Notes: generated by a model not told the origin, from the letters alone. 64,000 nt of DNA from Anthopleura xanthogrammica (GCA_964019055.1 OZ025211.1:11728400-11792399), one strand, 5' to 3'. Counted from the stretch's first letter, positions 20,601 through 41,539 are shown. Numbers and translations are program-made.

Positions 20601-23600
20601 GATTACGTTTACTGGACTTGTTTGCCCAAGCTGATAAGGACAAAAACTGGATTGTGTCTAGAGATGAGTTTCGGAAGATCATAAGGTCTGCAGGGATTCC
20701 ATTAAGTGAAACTGATCTGGAGGATTTGATCATGGCGTTGGATAAAGATGAAAATGATGCTTTAGATTTCTTAGAGCTTTCGACAGGAAGGCAAGCATAC
20801 TTAGAAGAAAGGTAAATAATACACCTGGCTTGCAACACCCAGGGGGAACTACTGAAGGTTACTAGTTCAGGCTTAGTTGATTTTATAAATTATCACAGTT
20901 ATGATGGACCCTTGTCCAAATTGTCTTGTACATGACACAAGAACAGTACTAACTGATGGAAATGGAAATCTTTCCATTCATCCATCCATTCATCCATCCA
21001 TTCATCCATTCATCCATTCATCCATTCATCCATTCATCCATTCATCCATTCATCCATTCATCCATTCATCCATTCATCCATTCATCCATTCATCCATTCA
21101 TCCATTCATCCATTCATCCATTCATCCATTCATCCATTCATCCATTCATCCATTCATCCATTCATCCATTCATCCATTCATCCATTCATCCATTCATCCA
21201 TTCATCCATTCATCCATCCATCCATCCATTCATAGATTCATCCATCCATCTATCTATTTATTTATTTAGAATTGAAAGACAGTCATCTCCAACTGATCCC
21301 AGGAAGCCCAATCAAAAAGAGTCTCTAACTAATGGTTCTGTAGATGACATCAACATCAGCCAGGGTACTGAAGGACAAGATTCAAGACCTACCAGCCCAC
21401 AGCGAGCAAGTCCAACCCTGAAGGAAGTACCAGATGGAACAGCAAGTCCAACATTTGTACGAAGAGGATCTTCTCCTTCCCTTCTGGAAATCCCTCAAGC
21501 TACTTTGACAGAGAAAGTGGAAAAAGTATCATTAGATGAGGTACTTATAATTCCGTTTCAAATGTTACAGTCAAACTAAGAAAACCATGAACACCTAAAA
21601 TATGTCTGGAATGTTTATGTGTTTGATCACTTCATGGTCATGCAAAGTTTTTTCCCGTTTAAAAGTTTCAAACTTCATATTTTAGTTTTATTCTCGTGAA
21701 ATTAGGGATTTCTATTCAAGACAGACAGATACACGACAGAAGGATTCAAAACAAACTCTTTTCATGGTGGTTGGAAACATCTTTTTTAAAAGCAATGGTC
21801 TAAATAAACATTCCAGACATATTTTAGGTGTTCACGGTTTTCTTAGTTTGACTGTAATATCATATTGACTTTATGCAAAAAGAGTAAGAAACTGGGAACA
21901 ATCAATGATTCCAAAAAATATTTTTCTTTTATAAGAAAGAACATGTCTAAATATAGTAATTTGGTTGAGTTATGGTATCATATAGAGAAAAACCAGTTGT
22001 GACTAGCACTAGCATTAAAGATATACAATTTTGATAACATTCCTGAGCCCTGAGTGGTGAATTAGCTTTGAACATATCTATCCAAGTAGAAGTAATGGCC
22101 AAATTCCACCATGAACTTCAAAGCTAACTAGCTGCTTGGGGCTCAGGAATGTGTCAAAAGTGTCTAGCTTTAACGTTAGTCGCAACTGGTTTTTCTCAAG
22201 CCTGATTGTCACTCTACCTGTTTTGGTAGTAAGCCAGTTCAAAGTTTAAGAATCGTTTTCAGTGACATGCGATTTTATCCCGAATTTCTCACCTTTTTTT
22301 AAAACTTTTGTTTTTGATTAAACAAAAGAAGGTGAGAAATTCGGGATAAAATCTCATGTGCACTGAAAACGATTCTTAAACTTTGAACTGGCTTATATTA
22401 AAACACTGCAAAGTTATAAGCATTTAAAATGAACCAAAAACATGAAAGCAAGGCTGGTCAGACTTGATTCTCTTTAACATACAAATCCTTCTAATTTTAA
22501 AATGCTATAACTTTTCAGGTATTTGTGGTAGAGCACTGAAATTTTTCTCAATTACTAATGTGTGCATGTTGTTTCAAATGGCTATGATTACTTCAGCAAT
22601 GCAATGGAAAGACATATTCATTTTCTATGGCTTTTTGCATATGGTCTATATCCCTGATTCTTTGATAACCAAGTGCAGGATATGCAGAGAGCTAAAGCTT
22701 TTTACATTTATTTTTAGATGAAAGTCATGCGCATGAAAAAACAGCAAAAGAGAAAAGAACGAGAAAAGGCCAAACAGAAAAAGAAACCAAATGAAAAACA
22801 GACAGTAGCATCATCGACGATGGGGGGTACCACTGGGGCGGTTATTGACCGGTTCAGGAAACGTACGCTACAAGAATATCATGACACTGTGAAGTTGTGT
22901 GATATGCATGGAGTATTGAGCAAGCCACTACTAGGGAGAGGTGAGAAAACATGTTGAGCATGGAAGTTATTGACTCCTTGCTTGTCCATCTATATTGTTA
23001 TTCCTGGTTGGCTCTGTTGGTTGGTCACCGGTCCATTGCAGGAGGTCATGGGTTCAAGCCTCAGTTGGACCAACACTCGGGTCTTAAGCTACAGACACAT
23101 GGTGCAAAATTGCAGGCAGTTAATGTTGCAAGGCATGTCACACAATGCAATTTGTTGCACGCAGTGTTTCTGAAGTAGAAAACGATCTTACTTCAGCAAC
23201 ATTGCCTGCAATATTGCGTCGATGTTGTACTGTGTGTCTGGAGCTTTAAAATATCTGAGTAGAAGGTGCTGTTTTTGCTCTGAAATATCTACAAATGGTT
23301 AGGCCTTCCTTGTGGCTGGGATGGATGGATGGGTGGATGGGTCGGTGGGTGGATGGGGGAATGAATAGATGGATGGATGGATGGATGGTTGGATGGATGG
23401 ATGGATGGATGGATGGATGGATGGGTGGATGGGTGGATGGGTGGGTGGGTGGGTGGGTGGATGGATAGATGGATGGATGGATGGGTGGGTGGGTGGGTGG
23501 TTGGGTGAATGGTGGGATGGATGAAGGAGGGAAGAGAAAATGGATGAATTAATGAATAAACACGTTTTGTTTTGTCAGTTCTTCTTCAACCCGAGGACAA

Positions 23601-23727
23601 GCCAGTTGCACAGTGCCTCCCTAGAGTAAGACAACCTGGTCTCTTCACCATATCCACACGACACCACCTACCATCATCGCGACCTCAGGATTCTTCTAAT
23701 AAACAACTAGCTGAATGGATGTTTTAA
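17628..23727 (+). CDS. EF-hand protein, six coding exons, 480 aa
   Basis: Exons 17628-17880, 18883-19091, 20474-20811, 21270-21540, 22718-22940 and 23579-23727 join in frame (1,443 bp) from ATG to TAA. Two EF-hand loops are visible: [12 protein letters not shown] (residues about 208-219; calcium ligands D, D, N, E) and [12 protein letters not shown] (about 244-255), so calcium binding is likely. Before them is a basic, tryptophan-containing helix region ([40 protein letters not shown]). After them come a Ser/Pro-rich linker ([25 protein letters not shown]) and a lysine-rich helix ([18 protein letters not shown]). There is no signal peptide or membrane segment. The layout is reminiscent of EFCAB12-type ciliary/unknown EF-hand proteins, but I cannot assign an ortholog. 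Exon 4 follows only a few bases after a long ATTCATCC repeat. Confidence 0.85.
17908..18062. mobile_element. Foldback MITE, family I copy 1
   Basis: Arms TTCTCTTAAAACTAGTAAAA and AAGGTCCCCAGATAAGAGAT with their complements. A second copy is at 30166-30325. Confidence 0.85.
18303..18456 (+). mobile_element. 3' end of a LINE reverse-transcriptase ORF
   Basis: A frame ending TGA (18454-18456) reads [20 protein letters not shown], then [20 protein letters not shown] and LF. This is the C-terminal tail shared by CR1/jockey-type non-LTR retrotransposon ORF2 proteins (R-A-F-x-x-A-A-P ... N-x-L-P-x-x-I-R ... L-K-T-H-L-F). It is a 5'-truncated fragment in the first intron of the EF-hand gene. Confidence 0.7.
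18453..18642. mobile_element. Foldback element abutting the LINE end
   Basis: Arms TTGTGATAAAAAGG, AATAAGAAAGATCACTTACT and TTCGGACGCTAGTCCTTCGT with complements and a ~25-bp loop. Confidence 0.75.
19540..19620 (-). mobile_element. SINE fragment
   Basis: On the minus strand it matches the body of the SINE at 33971-34201 (TGCTTCAAGGGTTTTCCTCC, GGTTTTCCAGTTTTCAC). The head is missing. Confidence 0.55.
19700..19915. repeat. Inverted repeats around TTGTATCAGATATACAA
   Basis: Three TATCTGATACAA motifs in alternating orientation (about 19708, 19860, 19895) in an intron, with CACTCGCCTTCGGCTCATGG between the last two. Likely a decayed foldback element. Confidence 0.5.
20973..21262. repeat. ATTCATCC octamer array
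   Basis: About 290 bp of (ATTCATCC)n grading into ATCC and finally ATTT units. It ends at the acceptor (TTTATTTAG) of the next EF-hand-gene exon. Frames of Ser-Ile-His-Pro repeats are artefacts. Confidence 0.95.
21565..21858. mobile_element. Foldback MITE in the EF-hand gene intron (1 of 3)
   Basis: Ends TTACAGTCAAACTAAGAAAA / complement, arms continue through CACCTAAAATATGTCTGGAA and AATGTTTAT. Confidence 0.85.
21985..22199. mobile_element. Foldback MITE in the EF-hand gene intron (2 of 3)
   Basis: Ends GAGAAAAACCAGTTG / CAACTGGTTTTTCTC, arms include CATTCCTGAGCCC and AGCTTTGAA. Imperfect arms. Confidence 0.8.
22232..22396. mobile_element. Foldback MITE in the EF-hand gene intron (3 of 3)
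   Basis: Ends AAGCCAGTTCAAAGTTTAAG / complement, arms include CGATTTTATCCCGAATTTCT. The loop is only about 25 bp, so a transcript would form a strong hairpin. Confidence 0.85.
23005..23260 (+). mobile_element. Second tRNA-derived SINE
   Basis: Head TTGGCTCTGTTGGTTGGTCA (box A-like) and GGTCATGGGTTCAAGCC (box B-like) spaced as in a tRNA gene, then an unrelated body. Different from the SINE at 33971. Confidence 0.5.
23325..23525. repeat. GGAT/GGGT tetranucleotide array
   Basis: About 200 bp of GGAT and GGGT units in the last intron of the EF-hand gene, about 50 bp before its last exon. Confidence 0.95.
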
Positions 23728-24196
23728 CAGGATTCATAATTCCAGGATTACATTGATAGAAACTAATCGAACATTGAAAAATTATATAGAAGTTGTAAAA
23801 TATATTCTGTGAAAATTAAAATTTATATATATTCAAGAAGGAATAAGAATACCGTTGTATTTGTTACACAACGGGGGGGGGGGGGGGGAGTTGAAAAACA
23901 TTGGTTTTCTTATTGGGAAATTGCTGAAAGGAAAAATAACCTCGCGCTCTCCTCTCCCCAGCCTTTAACACCGGAAGCTCGCGCATGCCTGAGAGGAATA
24001 AGACTCTCCTAGCCTCGTACTGACGCTGAAAGCGTGTTCTAGCTTACGTGTCCGGGAACCGATTGTGCAATACACGAATCAATTTCGAGAGAAAAACTCG
24101 GGTCATCGGAAAAGTGCATTAACTTTATTTGCATTGCATTGATAGAAATTCAAGGCTACGCTCTTCAAAGTCATCCAGTATTTTCTCTAATATACC

Positions 24197-24410
24197 ATTA
24201 CCTATATTTCTTGCTGTAATGTTTTCCCATTTCAGACAACGTGTCGATCATTCTTTAGAGTATCATTTCTTTGTTTAACAGTTGTGCATGAGAAGACTTA
24301 TGAATATGGATACAACACAAACAAAGAACCTTATTTTCAAGGGAATGACACGTGGTCTGGAATGGGTAAACATTGCGCCAATTATGTAAGACGAATAAGG
24401 ACTATTTCTG
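24197..24410. mobile_element. Foldback MITE, family J copy 1
   Basis: Arms TAATGTTTTCCCATTTCAGA and AACGTGTC with complements. The core has GAGAAGACTTATGAATATGG. Copy 2 lies in NDUFB11 intron 2 (55089-55290). Confidence 0.8.
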
Positions 24411-24772
24411 TTTGATGCTAGTTGTATTTTATTGCCATTTCTTCTTGTGAACACGCGGTTGCCACATACCCGGCGTGCATTGCGTGTTCCGCTTCCCTGG
24501 TTTGATACCAGGATGACCAATACCAGGACTACTGTCCTCTAAAGTGAGCTGCATCATTCTTAATTTCATATAATTATTGATATCTTAATAGTCGTTATTT
24601 GATTCGGTTTAGTTTTCTACATAATTGATTTTCTTTTCTTCTCATACATATTTGGGCTAGCTGTGGTTTCTGGATGATATGTCCTGGGCTCTAGTAGAGT
24701 ACGAAAACGAGGCTAGTGTTGAGCAGGTTAATATTTTCTTCCAATGTTAGGTTGTTTTACGATAAATGAACC

Positions 24773-25881
24773 ATGGAAGTTGGTGTTAAAAAGAGAAAGC
24801 GCTCTCTTGGAAAAGCATGTACAGTGCCATTTTGCTCTTCAACAACTTATCGTAAAGATGGAAGCCCTTCAGCTATCAGCTTTTTTAAATTTCCATCAAA
24901 ATCTCGAGAACGAAATCGCTGGTGTAATTTGATTAAACGTCAGAATAGACGCGACGGCTTTAAAGTTGGTAAACACACCGTTGTTTGCGAGAAACATTTT
25001 GACAGTAAACAGGTAATAAGGATACCAGGAGGAACTAGAAAACGTCTTCGGATAGGTGAGATTAGATTTTGATTTGATACGGTGTAAAACTTTGTAAGCT
25101 TTATAAAAGTTGTTGTTTATGCTGTCATCATTAGGCGCCGAACCTACTAAATTTGACTGGAATAATTCCCCAAAGAAAAGTAGAAATCCTCCAAAAGATA
25201 GATTAATGGTGCCGGTAAGGAACTGCAAGCATAAATAATCATAAAATTGTATTTTTTGCATGAAATATCCACTAAATAGACGTTTCAATATTTTAGGTTT
25301 ATAGGGATCATTCATTAACATTTAGGGGGGGGGGGGGGGGGGCAGGCACGCAAGGGGGAAGTGCAAGTAAAATTTCGATCACCCTATTTTGTACCAGCCT
25401 CCCTCAAAGGGGGCTTTCATTTATTAGTGTGTGTGTATGTTGGCAAAAATATCATCACCCCCTATACAGCTGCATACAACTAGTAACAACCCCCCTATAT
25501 AGCTTCCGAAAATAATGTGACCCCCCAATATTGCCAACCCCCCTATTCAATAATAAATGAAAGCCCCCTAATGTTAGTAATATGAACAGTCCCTTACAGT
25601 ATGATTTGTGTTGTATGTAGGTTTCTACTAAAGTCAAAGTAGCTCAGACTTTAAACTTTACCAGTGCACCAGGATTAGCTGAAAATCCCTCTCCAATCTT
25701 AAAGGTTAGTGTACCTAAAGTTGTTGACTAGTTGAAATCATTTCATTTTATTTATGATATTTCATGTTGTTCGTGTAGGTGTCAGAGACCTTGATAGCAA
25801 ACCAATCATCTGGCTCTCTTAGTAAAGAACCCACGAGTGAGGTACATTTGTATTCTTAGCTTTACTGTAATGATAATAATA

Positions 25882-25915
<34 letters not shown>

Positions 25916-26372
25916 GTAAATATAGTAATTATAATAATAATAAAAATATAAATAATAATAATAATAATAATATTAATAATAGAAAAAATAATAATATTAG
26001 AAAAATTCAAGAATAAAGGTACCTCTTTTAGAATTACTTTTATTTATTACAAAAATAATCTGAATGATTGCAACAGTAATCAGGAGAGTGCATCACTAAG
26101 ATCTGCATAAACAATTCATATCATTCCAGGCCTCATTAAACCTGTTGGCAGCTGAGAAGGAAACTCAAACAGATCCAAGTATTGGCTGGAGTAAGAAGGA
26201 CCTACTGGTTCCTGACCACACATATTGTTTTACTTTAAAGAGCTCTGAAACTTCCGCAGATTTAAGCAGCTTGCATCAAGAACTTATCAAAAAACAACAA
26301 GATGTGAATAAACTCAGAGAGAGAATTGGACAGCTAGAGCAGGAGCTTCACAACTATGAAGCTAGAAATTAA
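24773..26372 (+). CDS. THAP-domain protein, five exons, 250 aa
   Basis: Exons 24773-25055, 25135-25214, 25621-25704, 25779-25841 and 26130-26372 join in frame (753 bp) from ATG to TAA. Residues 16-80 form a THAP zinc-finger DNA-binding domain: CTVPFC (C16, C21), FFKFP (P41), RNRW (W50) and VCEKHF (C72, H75). The middle is low-complexity. The C-terminal exon reads as a coiled coil (SLHQELIKKQQDVNKLRERI, GQLEQELHNYEA). Sequence after the stop continues, in the same frame, as a decayed DDE transposase, so this is the N-terminal half of a THAP-DDE transposase-type gene, now ending early. It may be a surviving host-used THAP protein or simply a decaying transposon. Splice sites and frame are all intact in the THAP half. 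Confidence 0.85.
25325..25342. repeat. G homopolymer
   Basis: A run of about 18 G in the second THAP-gene intron. Similar G or C runs occur at 7797-7813, 23873-23888, 32530-32542 and 60391-60406. Length in the assembly may be unreliable. Confidence 0.9.
25870..25995. repeat. AAT trinucleotide microsatellite
   Basis: Imperfect (AAT)n in the last intron of the THAP gene. Confidence 0.95.
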
Positions 26373-26803
26373 AGATGTTTTTGTATTGCCAGGTTTAAAC
26401 ATGATGATCAAGCTATCCACTTTTACATGGGCTTGCCAAACTATTCTGCTTTACGGCTTGCTACAATTGCATAGAACCAAAAGTTGCAAAGTTACGATAC
26501 TGGTGTGGTACCTCCATCTCATTCACCCTCATATCAAATTTCTGGCAATTATAATACTCCTGGTCCAAAGAGAGAGTTTACTACTGTTGATGAATTCTTT
26601 ATGGTTTTAGTACGCTTTTGATATTTGTGACTGATTCCTTATCTCTCCTGGCCATAAAGTTGTTCAAAAATTTGTACAACATGGATAATCCCATCTCAAG
26701 ATCAAATAAGAAAAAACATAACTGTCTTCTGAATTTGTGGCTTATCCTAGCTACTACTCTCATTATCATTGATTGCACACAGATCTTTGTTCAAGTGCCA
26801 TGA
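26373..26803 (+). pseudogene. Decayed DDE (DDE_Tnp_4-type) transposase domain
   Basis: Directly after the THAP stop, translated fragments match the typical layout of the THAP-associated DDE_Tnp_4 transposases: FKHDDQAIHFYMGLPNYSAL, then EFTTVDEFFMVLVR after a stop and a frame change, then IIDCTQIFVQVP near 26765-26800. The matching order of fragments and at least three stops or frameshifts show decay. The catalytic core beyond IIDCT is missing or unreadable. Confidence 0.7.
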
Positions 26804-27894
26804 TCACCGAGCCATATGGAGAGTTAGAAATTTCCATACACTTGATGGAGTTCTCCCACTCAAGTATAATATTTATAGGCCTGGGATATGGGCAAAACAT
26901 TCAAATTTGCCTTAATCATATTTGAAACAGAAAAATTTAAAACATTTTCGACTACATGATATATTTCAACGAACTTAATATTTTAATGCAATTTTTTGGG
27001 ATATGCATGTCATGTATCACGTGACCTGTGACGTCACAAAGCATGTTTCCTAATTTCCAGTGATGAAAACAGAACAAACCAAATTTCTACAGTATTTGCA
27101 CTTTTAGATTTGTCTCTAAGACCCAATTATAAATGTGTCTTGGCTGCTCGACCATCGTTCTTAATTTAAGGAGATACTTACATAAATAAGATAAAAGCTC
27201 TAGTCATGTGACCTATTTTACTTAATATATCCTTAAATGAGAACGATGGTCCAGCAGACATTTATAAGTGGTGGGGATTTGAAAGAAATCCCTTAAAAAA
27301 TTCAAATGCCCCAGGGTGGGGAAGCAGTTGTTGATCAAAATGCAAACTCTCAACCCAGGGGCACATGTTTGATTTCAAATCCCCACCCCTTGCCTGATAC
27401 CCCCCCTGCCCATGGTAGTCAGGTCTGTTAGCGAAAAGATCGTGCACTTTTGAGTACAAGCACCAAACTTGGCACAAATGTTTATCGGGGCATACTAAAT
27501 ACATTTAGGGGTGGGTGCCAAAAAATGGTGGTCGGGGGGAGGCACGCCACACTGTCTACTAGATGGATAGACTTTATCAAAATTTATATGAAACAAAAAG
27601 AATTCCTTCAAGTTTTAGTGCTTACATTGAACTGTTGTTTAAATAAGTCAGAATGGTGTTTATAGTTTTTTGATATCTCTTTTTGTTGCAGAGATATCAA
27701 AAGTTTTCCAAATATGCAAATTAGCAACTGATGACGTAGTTCTACTTCGTGCAACGCTACTCGCGACAACCAAAATTGCGAGACAACCCCTGTTACACTG
27801 TGCAATTCTCCAGTAACTTGTCTTGCAAAGGCGTTGCTAGACAAGTTACTGGAAAAATTGCACAGTGTAACAGAGCCTTAAACGCCAAGGATTA

Positions 27895-28165
27895 TATCAT
27901 GTCGTGAGAGGGGAACAAAACAGCAACAACACAAAGAAAATTGATATAAAATGCGTTTTATAGAACGAAAAAAAAGCGTTAACAGCCATCAAATGTAATA
28001 TTGTTTATTAAACATCGATATACTTTATATTTGGAAACCAGACTATTTGAGATTAAACTTTTCTTAGGAGAGGAAATTTTGTTCAAATTCCTATTGTTCT
28101 AGACGATTCTGTCCCCCTCGTAAACAAGCCGTGACGTCATAATGGAATAGGGCAATTCGGGAGAA
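27895..28165. mobile_element. Family G element, copy 1
   Basis: Matches 58064-58371 in reverse orientation over its whole length (TTGAACAAAATTTCCTCTCC, AATAGTCTGGTTTCC, TAAAGTATATCGATG). Ends near ATGTCGTGAGAGG and GACGTCATAATGG, imperfect inverted termini. Confidence 0.75.
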
Positions 28166-28821
28166 ATGTTTTCGAGGAACCTTGAAAAACAAAAATTTGA
28201 GAGCCATTAATTTTGTTCATCTAATGGAGTGCTGGAAGCCATAAGCCCGGAGACAGCTTAAATCAAAATGATCTTGAAGAATTGAGGGATTTTACCGTCA
28301 AAAGTTCGTAGATCATGTACACTCGTACGAGTTAGGCTGCGTTCATAATTATCATACCGCTCGGTATTATAAACGCATGCGCGCATTTGTGTATAGAAAT
28401 ACTCACTACGGACACCCAGTATCGAGCATTTCAAGAGGTCTCTGACGGGGGAGGGGGTATTTACAGGTACCCACCACCTAAACCAATGAAATCGGGTCCC
28501 TATTTTGGACAATAGTTTTCACCTTGTTCCTTTCTTTAAATGATTACGCAAGAATATATTTAACAAACCACACTACACCTTAATTGTATCAAAAACTTTT
28601 ATCATAAACTCATTTCAATAAGTAGGTTATATAGCTCATTTTCCTTCATCAGTTGCTTTAGTCATATTTACAATATCCGCGGCCATGATGATATCGAGTA
28701 ATATCTAACAGATTGATTCTCATCCTAGAAAGATGTGCCCATGAACCCGCAGGCTCTTGCTTGAGAAAACTAGTCCATAATGACGGAAGTCAAAGCAGAT
28801 ATTTATATGTGGACATTGTCA

Positions 28822-28959
28822 TATATAGAGCTCGTGACGTCAAAGCAGCCATTTGGAGGACAAAACAAAAGAATTTCAATCTTCTGAGAATTGGAAACTA
28901 TGGTCGTTTTGTCCTCTAAATTGAGCTGTATTCCGAAGTCAGTGCTGCAAGGAGTCTAT
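28822..28959. mobile_element. Family C element, copy 2
   Basis: A short inverted-repeat element with GACGTCAAAGCAGCC and GGAGGACAAAACAAAAGAAT, mirrored by TTGTCCTCTAAATTGAGCTG. Another near-complete copy is at 60580-60716. Confidence 0.75.
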
Positions 28960-29610
28960 ATCGACCCGCATAAAGAACCAACCGTAATATGCTACATAAT
29001 TACATCCAGAAGGTAAATATTAGTTTCTAAATGGATCCTAAGTCCACCAAACGTCTTCTTCTTGAATATAGAAACTTGATTCTATACCCTGACAGTTCTT
29101 AATTTGGACCCTAGGCCGTTTCCAATGAGGTTAATCCGTTCAAGGTTTGAAAATAAGGCATAAGATATTGCTCGACACCACAGGCCTTGGTTTGTTAACC
29201 GCTCGATTCAAACAAAATTACAAGAGCAAATTAATAGCAAGCCATGGGTTCCTCGGTCATTCAGGTCAGACAAGGAGAAGAAAAGCAACACGTGTATCAA
29301 GTCAATTCCTAAATGTGGAAATTACGTACAACTATCTAATGCTACCGGAGTCTCTTGACCAACTTCAATAGGCTAGGAATATATAGGAAGGTAAACAAAC
29401 TAGTAGCACGGTCGCTGTTTAAGTAGTGAAAAATGTTTTCACATTGAATCCTGCAGCCATCGATCAGTGGTTTCTTAGCATCAACTGACCAATACTACAT
29501 TACGTTACAAAGCGAAGTTACCAGTAATCCAGCTGGACCAGAAAACTAAATCATTAAAACAGTATTGAGTATTTTAGCAGATTTCGTTAGTATAGTAATT
29601 AGTAAGCGGA

Positions 29611-38140
<8,530 letters not shown>

Positions 38141-38166
<26 letters not shown>

Positions 38167-40220
38167 TCTGGAAAGACAAAGGCATGAACTCATTGATCGT
38201 TGAGAAACTAATCACAGCCGACATGTAATGCTCGCACCGGTCAAGACTACAAACCCAATTACAAGGTAATAGTCACAATGCTTGCCTAGACGTTTAGCTT
38301 CTATTTACAGATACTCGAGTATTTGCTATTCTTGCTTCGTTCTACAGCTCGTGCATTCCTCTGTGCATTGATGTGTTGTTAAGCATGTTCCTCAGGGGGA
38401 GGGGGTAGTATTACAACAGCGCAGACACCCTTCCCAGCGGGACATCCAAATACTAAATCATGTACAGTATTCCCTTATTTAATAAACCCATATGATAGAC
38501 TTTCATCACTGAACTTCAATTTTCATGTTATATGATGCTAAGTTACTGGTCTAGTTATATCGGTCGATGGTAAAAAAAAAACCTTGTAATTTGAGTGAAA
38601 ATACGAAACAGCGCGCGGGGGCCAACGTATAAACATGATCGCGTGATTCGTTACAAAATCACGATTAAATTTCTTCGTCTGCTGGCTCCAACCACAATCA
38701 GAACTTATGATCACCTTTTCACTCGATTGTCTTTTACTCCTTTTACAATCAAGATATTTCACCATGGATTTGAATTCTTATAAACGTCAACTAGGGTCAA
38801 TATGGATGGCAAGGCGTTTCAGCAAGAAAATAGTAGAAATGTTTCAATTTACTAAGTCAATACCACAGAGCGAATCACTTTGCTGTTTCGATCCTTCAAA
38901 CCTTCAATTCCCTACTGATATCTAAATGGGGATTTACGTGTGTTTAAGAAAAGGCAATTAACTGATAACGTGCTGATGGAGGAAACGTTTAAGTATTTAT
39001 ATCTATTCGTGAAATATTTCAGATAGTACACAAGCTCTGAATGGTCAAGCTGTGACAATTTCTGAGCACAAAATCTCGAGCACCGGAACGTGGTCGATTT
39101 ACCGGGTTTTTATGAAAGGCAATCGTGATAAAACGGCTTGTTTCGCTCATGTTCTCTGATATAAACACTTTAGAAAGTTGAACTTCTTCTTCCCAAACAG
39201 AGGCATTCTGGAAAGACAAAGGCATGAACTCATTGATCGTTGAGAAACTAATCACAGCCGACATGTAATGCTCGCACCGGTCAAGACTACAAACCCAATT
39301 ACAAGGTAATAGTCACAATGCTTGCCTAGACGTTTAGCTTCTATTTACAGATACTCGAGTATTTGCTATTCTTGCTTCGTTCTACAGCTCGTGCATTCCT
39401 CTGTGCATTGATGTGTTGTTAAGCATGTTCCTCAGGGGGAGGGGGTAGTATTACAACAGCGCAGACACCCTTCCCAGCGGGACATCCAAATACTAAATCA
39501 TGTACAGTATTCCCTTATTTAATAAACCCATATGATAGACTTTCATCACTGAACTTCAATTTTCATGTTATATGATGCTAAGTTACTGGTCTAGTTATAT
39601 CGGTCGATGGTAAAAAAAAAACCTTGTAATTTGAGTGAAAATACGAAACAGCGCGCGGGGGCCAACGTATAAACATGATCGCGTGATTCGTTACAAAATC
39701 ACGATTAAATTTCTTCGTCTGCTGGCTCCAACCACAATCAGAACTTATGATCACCTTTTCACTCGATTGTCTTTTACTCCTTTTACAATCAAGATATTTC
39801 ACCATGGATTTGAATTCTTATAAACGTCAACTAGGGTCAATATGGATGGCAAGGCGTTTCAGCAAGAAAATAGTAGAAATGTTTCAATTTACTAAGTCAA
39901 TACCACAGAGCGAATCACTTTGCTGTTTCGATCCTTCAAACCTTCAATTCCCTACTGATATCTAAATGGGGATTTACGTGTGTTTAAGAAAAGGCAATTA
40001 ACTGATAACGTGCTGATGGAGGAAACGTTTAAGTATTTATATCTATTCGTGAAATATTTCAGATAGTACACAAGCTCTGAATGGTCAAGCTGTGACAATT
40101 TCTGAGCACAAAATCTCGAGCACCGGAACGTGGTCGATTTACCGGGTTTTTATGAAAGGCAATCGTGATAAAACGGCTTGTTTCGCTCATGTTCTCTGAT
40201 ATAAACACTTTAGAAAGTTG
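38141..40220. repeat. Perfect 1,040-bp tandem duplication at the CAMK1 start
   Basis: 38141-39180 and 39181-40220 appear identical at every base I compared. The unit contains the first 26 coding bases of CAMK1 (start codon included) and about 1 kb upstream. The distal copy of the start is at 39204-39206. The junction has at most 1-2 bp of microhomology. Confidence 0.9.
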
Positions 40221-41539
40221 TAAAGTACACTTAAATAGTCAGAGGGGTTCTCGGATACGCCTCGTGTTGCTCTTGAACTTCTCTCATATACATCGAGTCC
40301 CAGGATGCTACAGACGGACAGACGGATGGATGGACGGACAGACCAAGGCCTCAACGCAAGCTACAATTATCGTTGACTATCTCTTAGACTTGATGGCTTT
40401 ATAGCTATCTTCATTCTGACAACTGAGAAACTTCCAAGTCGTCTAGCTATTAGACTTTCGCAAAGTCCTTCGTCTCCGTCCGCTCTAGTTAACGCGCGCG
40501 GAATAAAGCACAGGCAGCCCAACCTGGACCAGGATCACAAGCGACTTCGACGTTCGCTATGTAATGTTTTTTTTACATTTGTTTCGCTCGTGACTCTGTG
40601 AGTCTCAGAGAGGTCGACTTTTACTCGCTTCGTTTTGAAAACTCATATATAGTTTAGTACGGCTGTTTGCGGTCGACAAAAAAAATGCAGCGTTGGGAAA
40701 CGACAGCTTGAATCTTACTGCGGTATCACTATAAGAATTCAAGTTTATAAGTGAGAACACTCGGATTCGACGACGTTTTACCGCGGCCGGCGAGACCGGG
40801 GATTTTAACATTAGATCTTACTATCAATCACGTGACTTTTCTGGATTTCACGAGGGGCAACCAATGGTTGACTGGGGGGCAACTAGCGATTCTAAAATCA
40901 AATCATGTCAAAATAACTCCTCAAAGTATTCTATCTGACTATTTGTACAACATGAAACCAGAAAACAAGATACACACACAACCTTCGACATTCTAGAAGC
41001 CAGTCAAAACGGAGATACTACCGGAAGTGACGTCTATTAATTCGGCCTTTCTCCAAAGGCCATCAACAGCAAAATGAAAATATTCTTAAATTAAAAAATG
41101 ACAAATCTTCTCGTGTTTCTGCTTATTATCAAGCTATATTCCCAAATAAATATGCATAATTATTCTCTTTCATACGAAACTGAAATGCCAAAATCATAAT
41201 CATGTCAGTACACTAAGACTGACCCGATCCAAAAATACCGGTGCTGTGGTTACTACGGGTTTTTACTTTTCCTGGGGACCGGAGAAAAGTTATAAATCCC
41301 CCGCCCCTGGGGATTGGAGTTCCGGGTTTAAATTGACTAGTGCATTCAAAGTAGACACTGAGACGAATAAATGACAAATCTTGGACAAAATTACTTATTC
41401 GACTTCCGTTTACGGGAAGAATAAACGTAATACTTAATCTGTCAATATACTGCAAACATCTTAAATTTCGTCTACCTAGTGTCTTGATAGCTTGAAATGG
41501 AACAATGTCGTAAAGATTTTTACACATGTCACCAGTTTG

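Larger units (their letters stand above)
26816..29610. other. Intergenic stretch with foldback elements
   Basis: No supported gene. It holds foldbacks at about 27117-27270 (arms ACCATCGTTCTTAATTTAAG) and 27789-27873 (arms TGTTACACTGTGCAATT and CCAGTAACTTGTCT), the family G element at 27895-28165 and the family C element at 28822-28959. Nothing else is recognised. Confidence 0.7.

Noticed and set aside
20901..21579. 207-residue frame of SIHPFIH repeats running into the EF-hand gene exon
   Set aside because: The repeat part is an intronic ATTCATCC array; only the part from 21270 is exon.
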